From Loktanella salsilacus (GTDB lineage: Bacteria; Pseudomonadota; Alphaproteobacteria; Rhodobacterales; Rhodobacteraceae): a DNA stretch of 64,000 bases. The stretch is taken from positions 124,001-188,000 of the forward strand of contig NZ_FOTF01000008.1 of NCBI RefSeq assembly GCF_900114485.1. The letters are read 5' to 3'. Both the position numbers and the translations under genes were made by a program. Positions within the stretch are counted from its first letter, which is position 1. Every line of letters starts with the position of its first letter. Under the pieces are notes generated by a model. It did no database searches. It was given only the letters and a program-made list of their open reading frames with translations, and had not been told where the DNA came from. Positions 58,201 to 64,000 of this stretch are shown here, in pieces.

Positions 58201-59808
58201 ATGAAGGTCACGGACCTGATCGCCCGTCTGCGCCATTCGACCAAAGGCGTCACGCTGATTTCCCCGCCGCCGCACCACGACATCTATTCCATCGAAGACC
58301 TTGCGCAGCTGATCTACGACCTGAAGCAGATCAACCCGCGCGCCAAGGTGACGGTCAAGTTGGTGGCGTCGTCCGGCGTCGGCACGATTGCTGCTGGTGT
58401 GGCTAAGGCCAAGGCTGACGTGATCCTGATTTCGGGCCACAACGGCGGCACGGGCGCGTCCCCTGCAACCAGCATCAAATACGCTGGTCTGCCGTGGGAA
58501 ATGGGTCTGACCGAGGCGCATCAGGTGCTGGCGATGAACAACCTGCGCGAGCGGATCACGCTGCGCACGGATGGCGGCCTGCGCACAGGCCGTGACATCG
58601 TCATGGCTGCGATGATGGGGGCCGAGGAATACGGCATCGGGACCGCCGCCCTGATCGCGATGGGCTGCATTATGGTCCGCCAGTGTCAGTCGAACACCTG
58701 CCCGGTGGGCGTGTGTACCCAAGACCCGGCGCTGCGTGAAAAGTTCGTGGGCAATGCCGACAAGGTTGTGAACCTGATCACCTTCTATGCGACGGAAGTG
58801 CGGGAAATCCTCGCGTCCATCGGTGCCCGCTCGATCCAAGAGGTGATTGGCCGGGCGGACCTGCTGACGCAGGTTTCGCGTGGCTCTGCCCACCTTGACG
58901 ATCTGGACCTGAACCCGCTGCTGATTACCGTCGATGGCGCGTCCAAGATCAAGTACGACCGCGCGCAGCCGCGCAACGTTGTGCTGGATACGCTGGACGT
59001 CGACATTGTGAAGGACGCTGAACGCTTCCTGAAAGATGGTGAAAAGATGCAGCTGGAATATGCAGTGCAAAACACTCTGCGGACGATCGGCACGCGCACG
59101 TCGAGCCATATCGTTCAGCGGTTCGGCATGAACAACGACCTGCAGGATGATCACCTGACAGTAAAACTGCGCGGAAGTGCGGGGCAGTCGCTGGGTGCTT
59201 TTGCGGTGCATGGCCTGAAGCTGGAAGTCAGCGGCGACGCCAATGACTACGTCGGTAAGGGTCTGTCGGGTGGTACCATCGTGGTGCGTCCGCAGATGCA
59301 AAGCCCGCTGGTCGCGTCCGAGAATACGATCATCGGCAACACGGTGCTGTACGGTGCGACCAAGGGCTATCTGTTCGCAGCTGGCCGCGCGGGTGAACGC
59401 TTTGCCGTGCGAAACTCTGGCGCGCATGTCGTGATCGAGGGCTGCGGCACCAATGGCTGTGAATACATGACCGGCGGTGTGGCGGTGATCCTTGGGTCCA
59501 TCGGTGCGAACTTTGGTGCCGGTATGACAGGCGGTATGGCTTATCTGTACGATCCCGAAGGCACTTCTGCCGAGTTGATTAACCCTGAAACGCTGGTGAC
59601 TTGCCAGGTCACTGTGGATCACTGGGAATCGCAGCTGAAGTCGCTGATTGAACGGCATGCCGCCGAGACAGGCAGCCGCAAAGCCAGCGAGATCCTGCAG
59701 CATTGGGATAGCGAAAAAGGCAACTTCTTGCAGGTTTGCCCCAAGGAAATGCTGGTGCATCTGAAGGCACCGCTGAGCCATGAAGAGCAGGCGATCCCAG
59801 CTGAGTAA
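55276..59808 (+). CDS. gltB: Glutamate synthase large subunit
   Basis: The 1510-residue subunit that takes ammonia from glutamine and adds it to 2-oxoglutarate. The propeptide ends at residue 33 and the N-terminal nucleophile Cys lies in SSCGVGL. Further on are the amidotransferase domain, the central domain and the FMN-binding synthase barrel (LISGHNGGTGASPATSIKYAGLPWE), then the Cys cluster CIMVRQCQSNTCPVGVC for the 3Fe-4S centre and the C-terminal beta-helix domain. The last gene of the gltD-unknown-gltB operon; a terminator follows. Confidence 0.98.
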   Translation: MTTYDENWVAATEAKRKWMAENSLYREEDEHSSCGVGLVVSIKGEASRDVVEKAINALKAIWHRGAVDADGKTGDGAGIHVQIPQAFFHDQIRRTGHEHAEGERIAVGQIFLPRTDFAAQERCRTIVEAEVLRMGHWIYGWRHVPVNNEVLGEKANATRPEIEQILIRCTGDIDEEQFERELYIIRRRIEKAVTAAGVAGFYICSLSTRSIIYKGMMLAEQVAVFYPDLMDQRFESAFAIYHQRYSTNTFPQWSLAQPFRMLAHNGEINTLKGNVNWMRSHEIRMASSAFGEAAGDIKPIIPSGASDSAALDSVFEVLVRAGRNAPMAKTMMVPEAWSKQQAEMPQSWQDMYGYCNAVMEPWDGPAALAMTDGRWVCGGLDRNGLRPMRYVVTGDGLLVAGSEVGMVPVDEATVVEKGALGPGQMIAVDMAEGRLYHDTELKNKLAVAQPFGAWVEKVVELSDLLKNVPEKAMFDGEVLRRRQRAAGYTIEELEQVLAPMAEDGKEMIASMGDDTPSAVLSTTFRPLSHFFRQNFSQVTNPPIDSLRESRVMSLKTRFGNLKNVLDEDSSQTEILVLESPFVANAEFDEMMKHFGETVSIIDCTFEPGDHALAHALERIRSEAEDAVRSGAGHLVLTDQHQSETRVAMPMILATSAVHSGLTRNGLRTFCSVNVRSAECIDPHYFAVLIGCGATTVNAYLAQDSIADRVNRGLVDGTLTEAVGRYRAAIDAGLLKIMSKMGISVLSSYRGGLNFEAVGLSRAMVAEYFPGMQSRISGIGINGIQSKLEAVHAHGWRQTDQVLPIGGFYKSRRSGEKHAWEAQTMHMLQAACAKSSYAMWQQFSKAMQSNPPIHLRDLLAIKPLGKAIPIEEVESITAIRKRFVTPGMSLGALSPEAHKTLNVAMNRIGAKSDSGEGGEDPAHFLPEANGDNPSAKIKQVASGRFGVTAEYLNACEELEIKVAQGAKPGEGGQLPGMKVTDLIARLRHSTKGVTLISPPPHHDIYSIEDLAQLIYDLKQINPRAKVTVKLVASSGVGTIAAGVAKAKADVILISGHNGGTGASPATSIKYAGLPWEMGLTEAHQVLAMNNLRERITLRTDGGLRTGRDIVMAAMMGAEEYGIGTAALIAMGCIMVRQCQSNTCPVGVCTQDPALREKFVGNADKVVNLITFYATEVREILASIGARSIQEVIGRADLLTQVSRGSAHLDDLDLNPLLITVDGASKIKYDRAQPRNVVLDTLDVDIVKDAERFLKDGEKMQLEYAVQNTLRTIGTRTSSHIVQRFGMNNDLQDDHLTVKLRGSAGQSLGAFAVHGLKLEVSGDANDYVGKGLSGGTIVVRPQMQSPLVASENTIIGNTVLYGATKGYLFAAGRAGERFAVRNSGAHVVIEGCGTNGCEYMTGGVAVILGSIGANFGAGMTGGMAYLYDPEGTSAELINPETLVTCQVTVDHWESQLKSLIERHAAETGSRKASEILQHWDSEKGNFLQVCPKEMLVHLKAPLSHEEQAIPAE

Positions 59809-59828
59809 ATCGGCCTTCGTTTGAAAAG

Positions 59829-59864
59829 ACACCCCGCCACGCACATCGCGCGGCGGGGTGTTTT
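59829..59864 (+). terminator. intrinsic terminator after gltB
   Basis: A 10-bp stem (ACACCCCGCC with GGCGGGGTGT, 13-base loop) followed by TTTT, 20 bases after the gltB stop. Confidence 0.88.
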
Positions 59865-59904
59865 CGTTTTGGCAATCTTGACCCGGGGGCGGTCGCCGTG
59901 ACTT

Positions 59905-60639
59905 ATGGGCGTCATGGCAAAAACCCGTAAAACGCGAAAATCAAAAGACGCTCCTGCGCCCAAGCGGCGCTTGCACCTGCGCGTGCGGCGCTGGGTGTTT
60001 CGGATCTGCCTTGGGGTCATCGCAGCAGTGGTTTTATTGACTCTGCTGTACAAAGTCGTGAACCCGCCAACGACGCCTTACATGTTCGCAGAAGGCCGCA
60101 GGCTGGGCGGTGTGGCGCAGGTTTGGGCCCCGATCGGCGATATTGCGCCCGTTATGGTCCGGTCTGTCGTCGCGGCAGAGGACGCGAATTTTTGCCTGCA
60201 CTGGGGGCTGGATGTGGCGGCCATTCGGGCAGCCTTGGCAGCGGGGAGCGACCGGGGCGCGTCAACGATTTCGCAGCAAGTCGTGAAAAATGTCTATCTA
60301 TGGCAGGGCCGGAATTGGACCCGTAAGGCGCTAGAGGCTGTCTGGACGCCATTGACCGAGGCGCTGTGGAGCAAGCGGCGAATCCTTGAGTTGTATTTGA
60401 ATGTGGCAGAGTTCGGAACAGGCGTCTTTGGCGTGCAGGCCGCAGCGCAGCATTACTTTGGCGTCGATGCCGCTGATTTGTCTGCTGTGCAGGCCGCACG
60501 GCTGGCGATGATCTTGCCTGATCCCAAGGGCCGGGACGCCGCAAATCCCACGTCTGCGCAGCGTAGGCGGTCTGCGAGTATCCTTGATGGCGCTGCAACG
60601 ATCAGGGCCGACGGGCGGGCGGCCTGTTTCCAGAGTTGA
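59905..60639 (+). CDS. mtgA: Monofunctional peptidoglycan glycosyltransferase
   Basis: Polymerises lipid II into glycan strands without transpeptidase activity. The 244-residue protein has a basic N-terminus, one membrane helix (about residues 35-55) and a GT51 domain: RSVVAAEDANFCLHWGLD with the catalytic glutamate, GASTISQQVVKNVYLW, and KRRILELYLNVAEFGTGVFGVQAAAQHYFG. A second ATG three codons in (59914) is an alternative start; neither has a strong ribosome-binding site. It stands alone on the plus strand. Confidence 0.94.
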   Translation: MGVMAKTRKTRKSKDAPAPKRRLHLRVRRWVFRICLGVIAAVVLLTLLYKVVNPPTTPYMFAEGRRLGGVAQVWAPIGDIAPVMVRSVVAAEDANFCLHWGLDVAAIRAALAAGSDRGASTISQQVVKNVYLWQGRNWTRKALEAVWTPLTEALWSKRRILELYLNVAEFGTGVFGVQAAAQHYFGVDAADLSAVQAARLAMILPDPKGRDAANPTSAQRRRSASILDGAATIRADGRAACFQS

Positions 60640-60691
60640 ATGCGCGGCCAAGGTGCGGCATTGAGGGGGCATTCCTGTCCCCGAGAGCACC

Positions 60692-61357
60692 ATGAACCGT
60701 CTTTATCATTTCCCGCTATCGCCGTTTTCACGCAAGGTCCGACTGAGCCTCGCCGAGAAACGGATCGAGGTTGAATTGGTCGAGGAGCGTTACTGGGAGC
60801 AGGATAGTGATTTCCTGCGCCGGAACCCCGCGGGCAAGGTCCCTGTCTTGCGGCTGGGCAACAAGTTGCTGAGCGAGAGCGCCGCAATTTGCGAGTATCT
60901 GGAAGAGACGCACCCAAACCCGCCACTGATGCCTCGCGATGCCGATTCGCGGTTCGAGGTGCGACGTCTGGTCGGGTGGTTCGACGACAAGTTTTATACC
61001 GAGTGTACCCAGAAACTGCTGGGTGAACGTGTCTTTCGCAAGGTGATGGGTACGGGATACCCCGACAGCACCAACGTGAAAGCGGGCAGCCGGGCGATGC
61101 GGTTACATCTGGATTATATGACGCATCTATTAGAGCACCGCCGCTGGCTGGCCGGGAATGAAATGAGCCTTGCTGATTTTGCAGCGGCGGCGCAGTTGTC
61201 CTGTCTGGATTATATCAGTGATGTTGATTGGAACCGGTCCGAGGTGTTGAAGGACTGGTACGCCAAGATCAAATCGCGGCCTGCGTTTCGGTCGCTGCTG
61301 GCTGATCAAGTGCCGGGCTTCTTGCCGCCGTCGCATTATGCGAACCTTGATTTTTAA
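60692..61357 (+). CDS. Glutathione S-transferase family protein
   Basis: A 221-residue cytosolic protein with a thioredoxin-like N-domain (LYHFPLSPFSRKVRLSLAEK; the Ser or nearby residue would be catalytic) with the cis-proline GKVPVL and SESAAICEYLEE motifs, and an all-helical C-domain. The substrate is unknown; GSTs of this group serve in detoxification or as isomerases. It is followed by a strong terminator. Confidence 0.88.
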   Translation: MNRLYHFPLSPFSRKVRLSLAEKRIEVELVEERYWEQDSDFLRRNPAGKVPVLRLGNKLLSESAAICEYLEETHPNPPLMPRDADSRFEVRRLVGWFDDKFYTECTQKLLGERVFRKVMGTGYPDSTNVKAGSRAMRLHLDYMTHLLEHRRWLAGNEMSLADFAAAAQLSCLDYISDVDWNRSEVLKDWYAKIKSRPAFRSLLADQVPGFLPPSHYANLDF

Positions 61358-61361
61358 GAGC

Positions 61362-61394
61362 CGGGTGGGTCGGCCCGCCCACCCACCCGTTTTT
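61362..61394 (+). terminator. intrinsic terminator after the GST gene
   Basis: A 9-bp stem (CGGGTGGGT with ACCCACCCG, 10-base loop) followed by five T, directly after the stop codon. Confidence 0.88.
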
Positions 61395-61453
61395 GGGGGC
61401 TCTGCCCCCGTCGCTGGCGCGACTCCCCCGACATATTTTCGTTCAGGTGAAAG
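61395..61453 (+). repeat. gene-end repeat, copy 5 (full two-hairpin form)
   Basis: GGGGGCTCTGCCCCC hairpin, then TCGC TGGC GCGA hairpin, then CTCCCCCGACATATTTTCG and TTCAGGTGAAAG ending exactly at the queG start. It is the longest version of the element; AGGTGA at its end may serve as the queG ribosome-binding site. Confidence 0.6.
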
Positions 61454-62530
61454 ATGGGGCTGAAAGCTGATCTATGCGCCTTTGCACTGGAGGCTGGGTT
61501 TGCCAAGGTAGGGGTATGCCGTCCGGGGGCGGTGCCTGAGACAGCTGAGCGGCTTGCGGCCTTTGTGGATGCGGGGCGTCATGGGCAGATGGGCTGGATG
61601 GCCGAGCGCATGGCCTGGCGCGGAGATCCAACGGCGCTATGGCCACAGGCGCGATCCGTTATCATGCTGGCGGAAAACTATGCACCGGATGTCGATCCGC
61701 TGGCCGTGCTGGCGCACCGGGACCGCGCAGCGATCTCTGTTTATGCGCAGGGGCGCGATTACCATGATGTGGTTAAGAAGCGGCTGAAGGTCGTCGGTCG
61801 CTGGCTGATCGATCAGGTCCCTGGGGCGGAGATCAAGGTATTCGTTGATACGGCACCTGTGATGGAGAAGCCCCTAGCACAGGCTGCTGGTTTAGGGTGG
61901 CAGGGGAAGCATACCAATCTTTTGGCGCGCGATCTGGGGAACTGGGTTTTTCTGGGCGCGATTTTCACGACTGTCGATCTAGAACCTGATGAGGCCGAAG
62001 TCGGCCACTGTGGCAGTTGCACGGCCTGCCTTGATGTTTGTCCAACGCAGGCGTTTCCCGCGCCTTATCAGCTGGATGCGCGGCGGTGTATTTCCTATCT
62101 TACGATTGAGCATAGTGGTCCGGTGGACCCTGATCTGCGCGCGAAGATGGGGAACCGGATTTACGGGTGCGACGATTGTCTGGCGGTCTGTCCTTGGAAC
62201 AAGTTTGCGGTGCAGGGGCGTGATGCGCGATTGGCGGCGCGGGATGATCTGCGGGCACCGCCCTTGGCGGAATTGGCGGCGCTGGATGATGCGGCGTTCC
62301 GGCTTCGGTTTTCGGGTAGCCCGATCAAGCGCATTGGTCGCAACCGATTTGTGCGAAATGTCTGCTACGCTATCGGGAATAGCGGGAACCCCGCCTTGGC
62401 ACAGGTGTTGACCCCGCTGATGACCGACGCCGATGCCACTGTGGCTGATGCCGCATCCTGGGCCTTGGCACAGCTAGGACTGGAGCCACCATGCGACTTG
62501 CCGCCCTTATCGCCTTCATCCCAACAATAG
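61454..62530 (+). CDS. queG: Epoxyqueuosine reductase
   Basis: Performs the last step of queuosine tRNA modification using cobalamin and two 4Fe-4S clusters. The 358 residues include the N-terminal DUF1730 domain ([14 protein letters not shown], then [13 protein letters not shown]), [12 protein letters not shown], and two ferredoxin-like clusters [17 protein letters not shown] and [14 protein letters not shown]. The last 30 residues are HEAT-like. The start codon is the first base after a repeat element. Its end overlaps the next gene by 40 bases. Confidence 0.96.
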   Translation: MGLKADLCAFALEAGFAKVGVCRPGAVPETAERLAAFVDAGRHGQMGWMAERMAWRGDPTALWPQARSVIMLAENYAPDVDPLAVLAHRDRAAISVYAQGRDYHDVVKKRLKVVGRWLIDQVPGAEIKVFVDTAPVMEKPLAQAAGLGWQGKHTNLLARDLGNWVFLGAIFTTVDLEPDEAEVGHCGSCTACLDVCPTQAFPAPYQLDARRCISYLTIEHSGPVDPDLRAKMGNRIYGCDDCLAVCPWNKFAVQGRDARLAARDDLRAPPLAELAALDDAAFRLRFSGSPIKRIGRNRFVRNVCYAIGNSGNPALAQVLTPLMTDADATVADAASWALAQLGLEPPCDLPPLSPSSQQ

Positions 62531-63648
62531 CCGCTGCGCAGGTCGCGCAGGGTGACCGCAACGCCTCTTTCGAGCCTGCGTTCGAGAACCAGACGCGGGC
62601 ACCGGCGCTGGATGCGACGCCTGTGACGGTTGCACCCTTCGCAGAAGGATTGGCGAACCCTTGGGGCATTGCAGAGTTGCCGGATGGGACGTTTCTGGTG
62701 ACAGAACGGCCGGGTCGACTGCGCCGGGTTGCGGCAGATGGCACGCTGTCAGGTCCGATTGATGGGGTGCCACAGGTCGATGCGCGGCAGCAGGGCGGGT
62801 TGCTTGATGTCGCGATCGCCCCGGATTTTGCGCAAAGCGGCGTGATCTTTCTGACGTATGCAAAGGGTGTGCCAGGTGGCACTGTGACGGCGGCTGCGCG
62901 GGCTGTGTTGCAAGGCACGACGCTGACCGATGTGCGGGATATCTTTGTGCAGGGGCCGCCGTCGGATACCTATGCGCACTATGGTAGCCGGATCGTACCG
63001 ACGGCGGACGGCAAGGTATATATCACCACGGGTGAGCATTTTACCCAAGCGAACCGGCAGCTCGCGCAGGATCTGGACACGACCTATGGCAAAGTGATCC
63101 GGCTGAATGCGGACGGATCGGTGCCGCAGGATAATCCATTCGCAGGGCAGGACGCGGATGAGAGCATCTGGTCGTATGGCCATCGCAACGTGCAAGGCGC
63201 AACATTGGGGCCGGACGGCAAACTTTGGACGATGGAGCATGGCCCTGCCGGCGGTGACGAGTTGAACCAGCCGCAACCGGGCGCGAACTATGGCTGGCCG
63301 GTTATTTCCTATGGTGTGAATTACAATGGCAGCCCGATTGGCTCTGGTCAGGCCGTGATGGAGGGGATGGAACAACCCGTCTATTATTGGGATCCGGTGA
63401 TCGCGCCGGGCGGCATGGGTTTCTATGACGGCAGCTATGCGCCTTGGCAGGGTGATTTGCTGATCGCGGGGTTGAACCCCGGCTCGCTGACGCGGCTGCG
63501 GCTGCAAAATGGCCGTGTGGTGGGTGAAGAACGTCTGTTGCAGGACGTCGGCCGTGTGCGCGACGTCGAGGTGCTGGATAATGGCGATTTGCTGGTATTG
63601 ATCGATGCCGATCCGGGACAAATTTTGCGGGTGACGCCGGGACGCTAA
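62491..63648 (+). CDS. Aldose/sorbosone dehydrogenase-type periplasmic protein (PQQ-dependent sugar dehydrogenase family)
   Basis: A 385-residue exported six-bladed propeller protein. The signal peptide ends near IAAAQVAQ. Propeller motifs of the glucose/sorbosone dehydrogenase (Asd, YliI) family are visible: [56 protein letters not shown] and [14 protein letters not shown]. Such proteins oxidise sugars at PQQ in the periplasm. It begins inside queG (40-base overlap) with GGAG five bases before the ATG, so the two genes are expressed together, with unclear meaning. Confidence 0.9.
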   Translation: MRLAALIAFIPTIAAAQVAQGDRNASFEPAFENQTRAPALDATPVTVAPFAEGLANPWGIAELPDGTFLVTERPGRLRRVAADGTLSGPIDGVPQVDARQQGGLLDVAIAPDFAQSGVIFLTYAKGVPGGTVTAAARAVLQGTTLTDVRDIFVQGPPSDTYAHYGSRIVPTADGKVYITTGEHFTQANRQLAQDLDTTYGKVIRLNADGSVPQDNPFAGQDADESIWSYGHRNVQGATLGPDGKLWTMEHGPAGGDELNQPQPGANYGWPVISYGVNYNGSPIGSGQAVMEGMEQPVYYWDPVIAPGGMGFYDGSYAPWQGDLLIAGLNPGSLTRLRLQNGRVVGEERLLQDVGRVRDVEVLDNGDLLVLIDADPGQILRVTPGR

Positions 63649-63749
63649 GCGCGTTCCGCGTGGCCCGATAAAATCTTTCCAAGGGCGATGTCGTGGGGTT
63701 TTATCCGCGCGCTGGCAGGCATAGGGTCGCGGCGAAAGGGGTCCTTTCT

Positions 63750-64000
63750 ATGCAGCCCTTGCGCGGAATTAGCTACAAAATCGTCTCGGTCATGGTGTTT
63801 GTCGGGATGGCATCGCTGATCAAAGCGGCCTCGACTGATATTCCGCCGGGGCAGGCGGTGTTTTTCCGTAGCTTGTTTGCGCTGCCGATCATTATCGGCT
63901 GGTTGGCGATGCGGCATGAATTGCGCCACGGTTGGAAAACAAAGCAGCCGATGGGCCATGTTTGGCGCGGATTGGTTGGTACGCTTGCGATGGGGTTCGG
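63750..64000 (+). CDS. DMT superfamily transporter (EamA type), 5' part only
   Basis: The first 83 codons of a membrane protein; the frame is open to the window end. A first hydrophobic helix (KIVSVMVFVGMASLIKAA) and a second (AVFFRSLFALPIIIGWLAM) fit the EamA fold of drug/metabolite transporters, as do the PPGQAVFFRS sequence and the later LVGTLAMGF. The start is the ATG at 63750, 101 bases after the sugar dehydrogenase stop. Substrate and full length are not available. Confidence 0.8.
   Translation, partial: MQPLRGISYKIVSVMVFVGMASLIKAASTDIPPGQAVFFRSLFALPIIIGWLAMRHELRHGWKTKQPMGHVWRGLVGTLAMGF

Noticed and set aside
55174-59844. Long minus-strand ORFs of 470 and 736 codons opposite gltB
   Set aside because: They are antisense shadows of a very long, strongly biased gene; the translations are rich in His, Arg and Gln without any family motif, and gltB itself is unmistakable.
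61395-61440. Possible CRISPR-like or mobile-element end in the hairpins before queG
   Set aside because: No regular direct repeats with spacers, no terminal inverted repeats or target duplications, and no transposase; it fits the dispersed gene-end repeat better.

Overview
The window is chromosomal DNA from an alphaproteobacterium, most likely a Rhodobacterales (Roseobacter-group) species. The evidence is the gene content: a YlxR-L7Ae fusion between nusA and infB, a dnaK-dnaJ pair, an NDUFA9-like protein, a core-2/I-branching-type glycosyltransferase beside a sulfotransferase-like protein, and a family of short gene-end repeats that I remember from roseobacters. No phage, transposon, CRISPR array, rRNA or integrated element was seen. 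There is one tRNA, for leucine. Coding density is high: no stretch longer than about 220 bases lacks a gene, and many neighbours overlap by 1 or 4 bases.

Layout. 1-6894: end of hslO, a NudL-type Nudix hydrolase, CCA-adding enzyme, two coupled half ABC exporters and an Fe-S RNA methyltransferase. 6995-15661: housekeeping and envelope genes (L,D-transpeptidase, CAP lipoprotein, MFS transporter, hemH, an NDUFAF5/BioC-like methyltransferase, a comF-grxC-nitrilase-marR run, ubiG, proline iminopeptidase). 15662-21206: the rimP-nusA-ylxR/L7Ae-infB operon, with a terminator-like hairpin inside its leader and a strong terminator at its end. 21304-26759: mutT-argJ-ppiC on the minus strand, divergent from secA. 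26898-29506: a coupled pair with an anchored or secreted protein and a PstS-like/OmpA fusion. 29503-33522: radC, dnaJ and dnaK on the minus strand.

33739-43913 is the most accessory-looking part. It has an ABC-2 polysaccharide-export-type permease, cysQ, kdsB, four kinds of glycosyltransferase, galU and a protein that appears to hold two sulfotransferase folds. Together they suggest a surface glycan that is branched and perhaps sulfated: GalU makes UDP-glucose, KdsB activates Kdo, the glycosyltransferases build the chain, the sulfotransferase would use PAPS, and CysQ would remove the PAP product. That pathway is inference.

43910-48629 (minus) is the lipopolysaccharide-transport and stress block: an RNase D-like gene, kpsF/kdsD, lptC, lptA, lptB, then hpf and ptsN. 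It resembles the enterobacterial order but without kdsC and rpoN. 48733-50798 holds an endonuclease/exonuclease/phosphatase-family protein and a cardiolipin synthase. After tRNA-Leu come an NDUFA9-like protein, uppP, and gltD, an unknown secreted protein and gltB in one overlapping operon. The window ends with mtgA, a glutathione S-transferase, queG, a periplasmic aldose-sugar dehydrogenase and the start of a DMT-family transporter.

The best candidates for something undescribed are the didomain sulfotransferase in its glycan locus, the rimP leader attenuator, the unknown secreted gene inside the glutamate synthase operon, and the gene-end repeat family. All functions were assigned by reading motifs; no database search was run.
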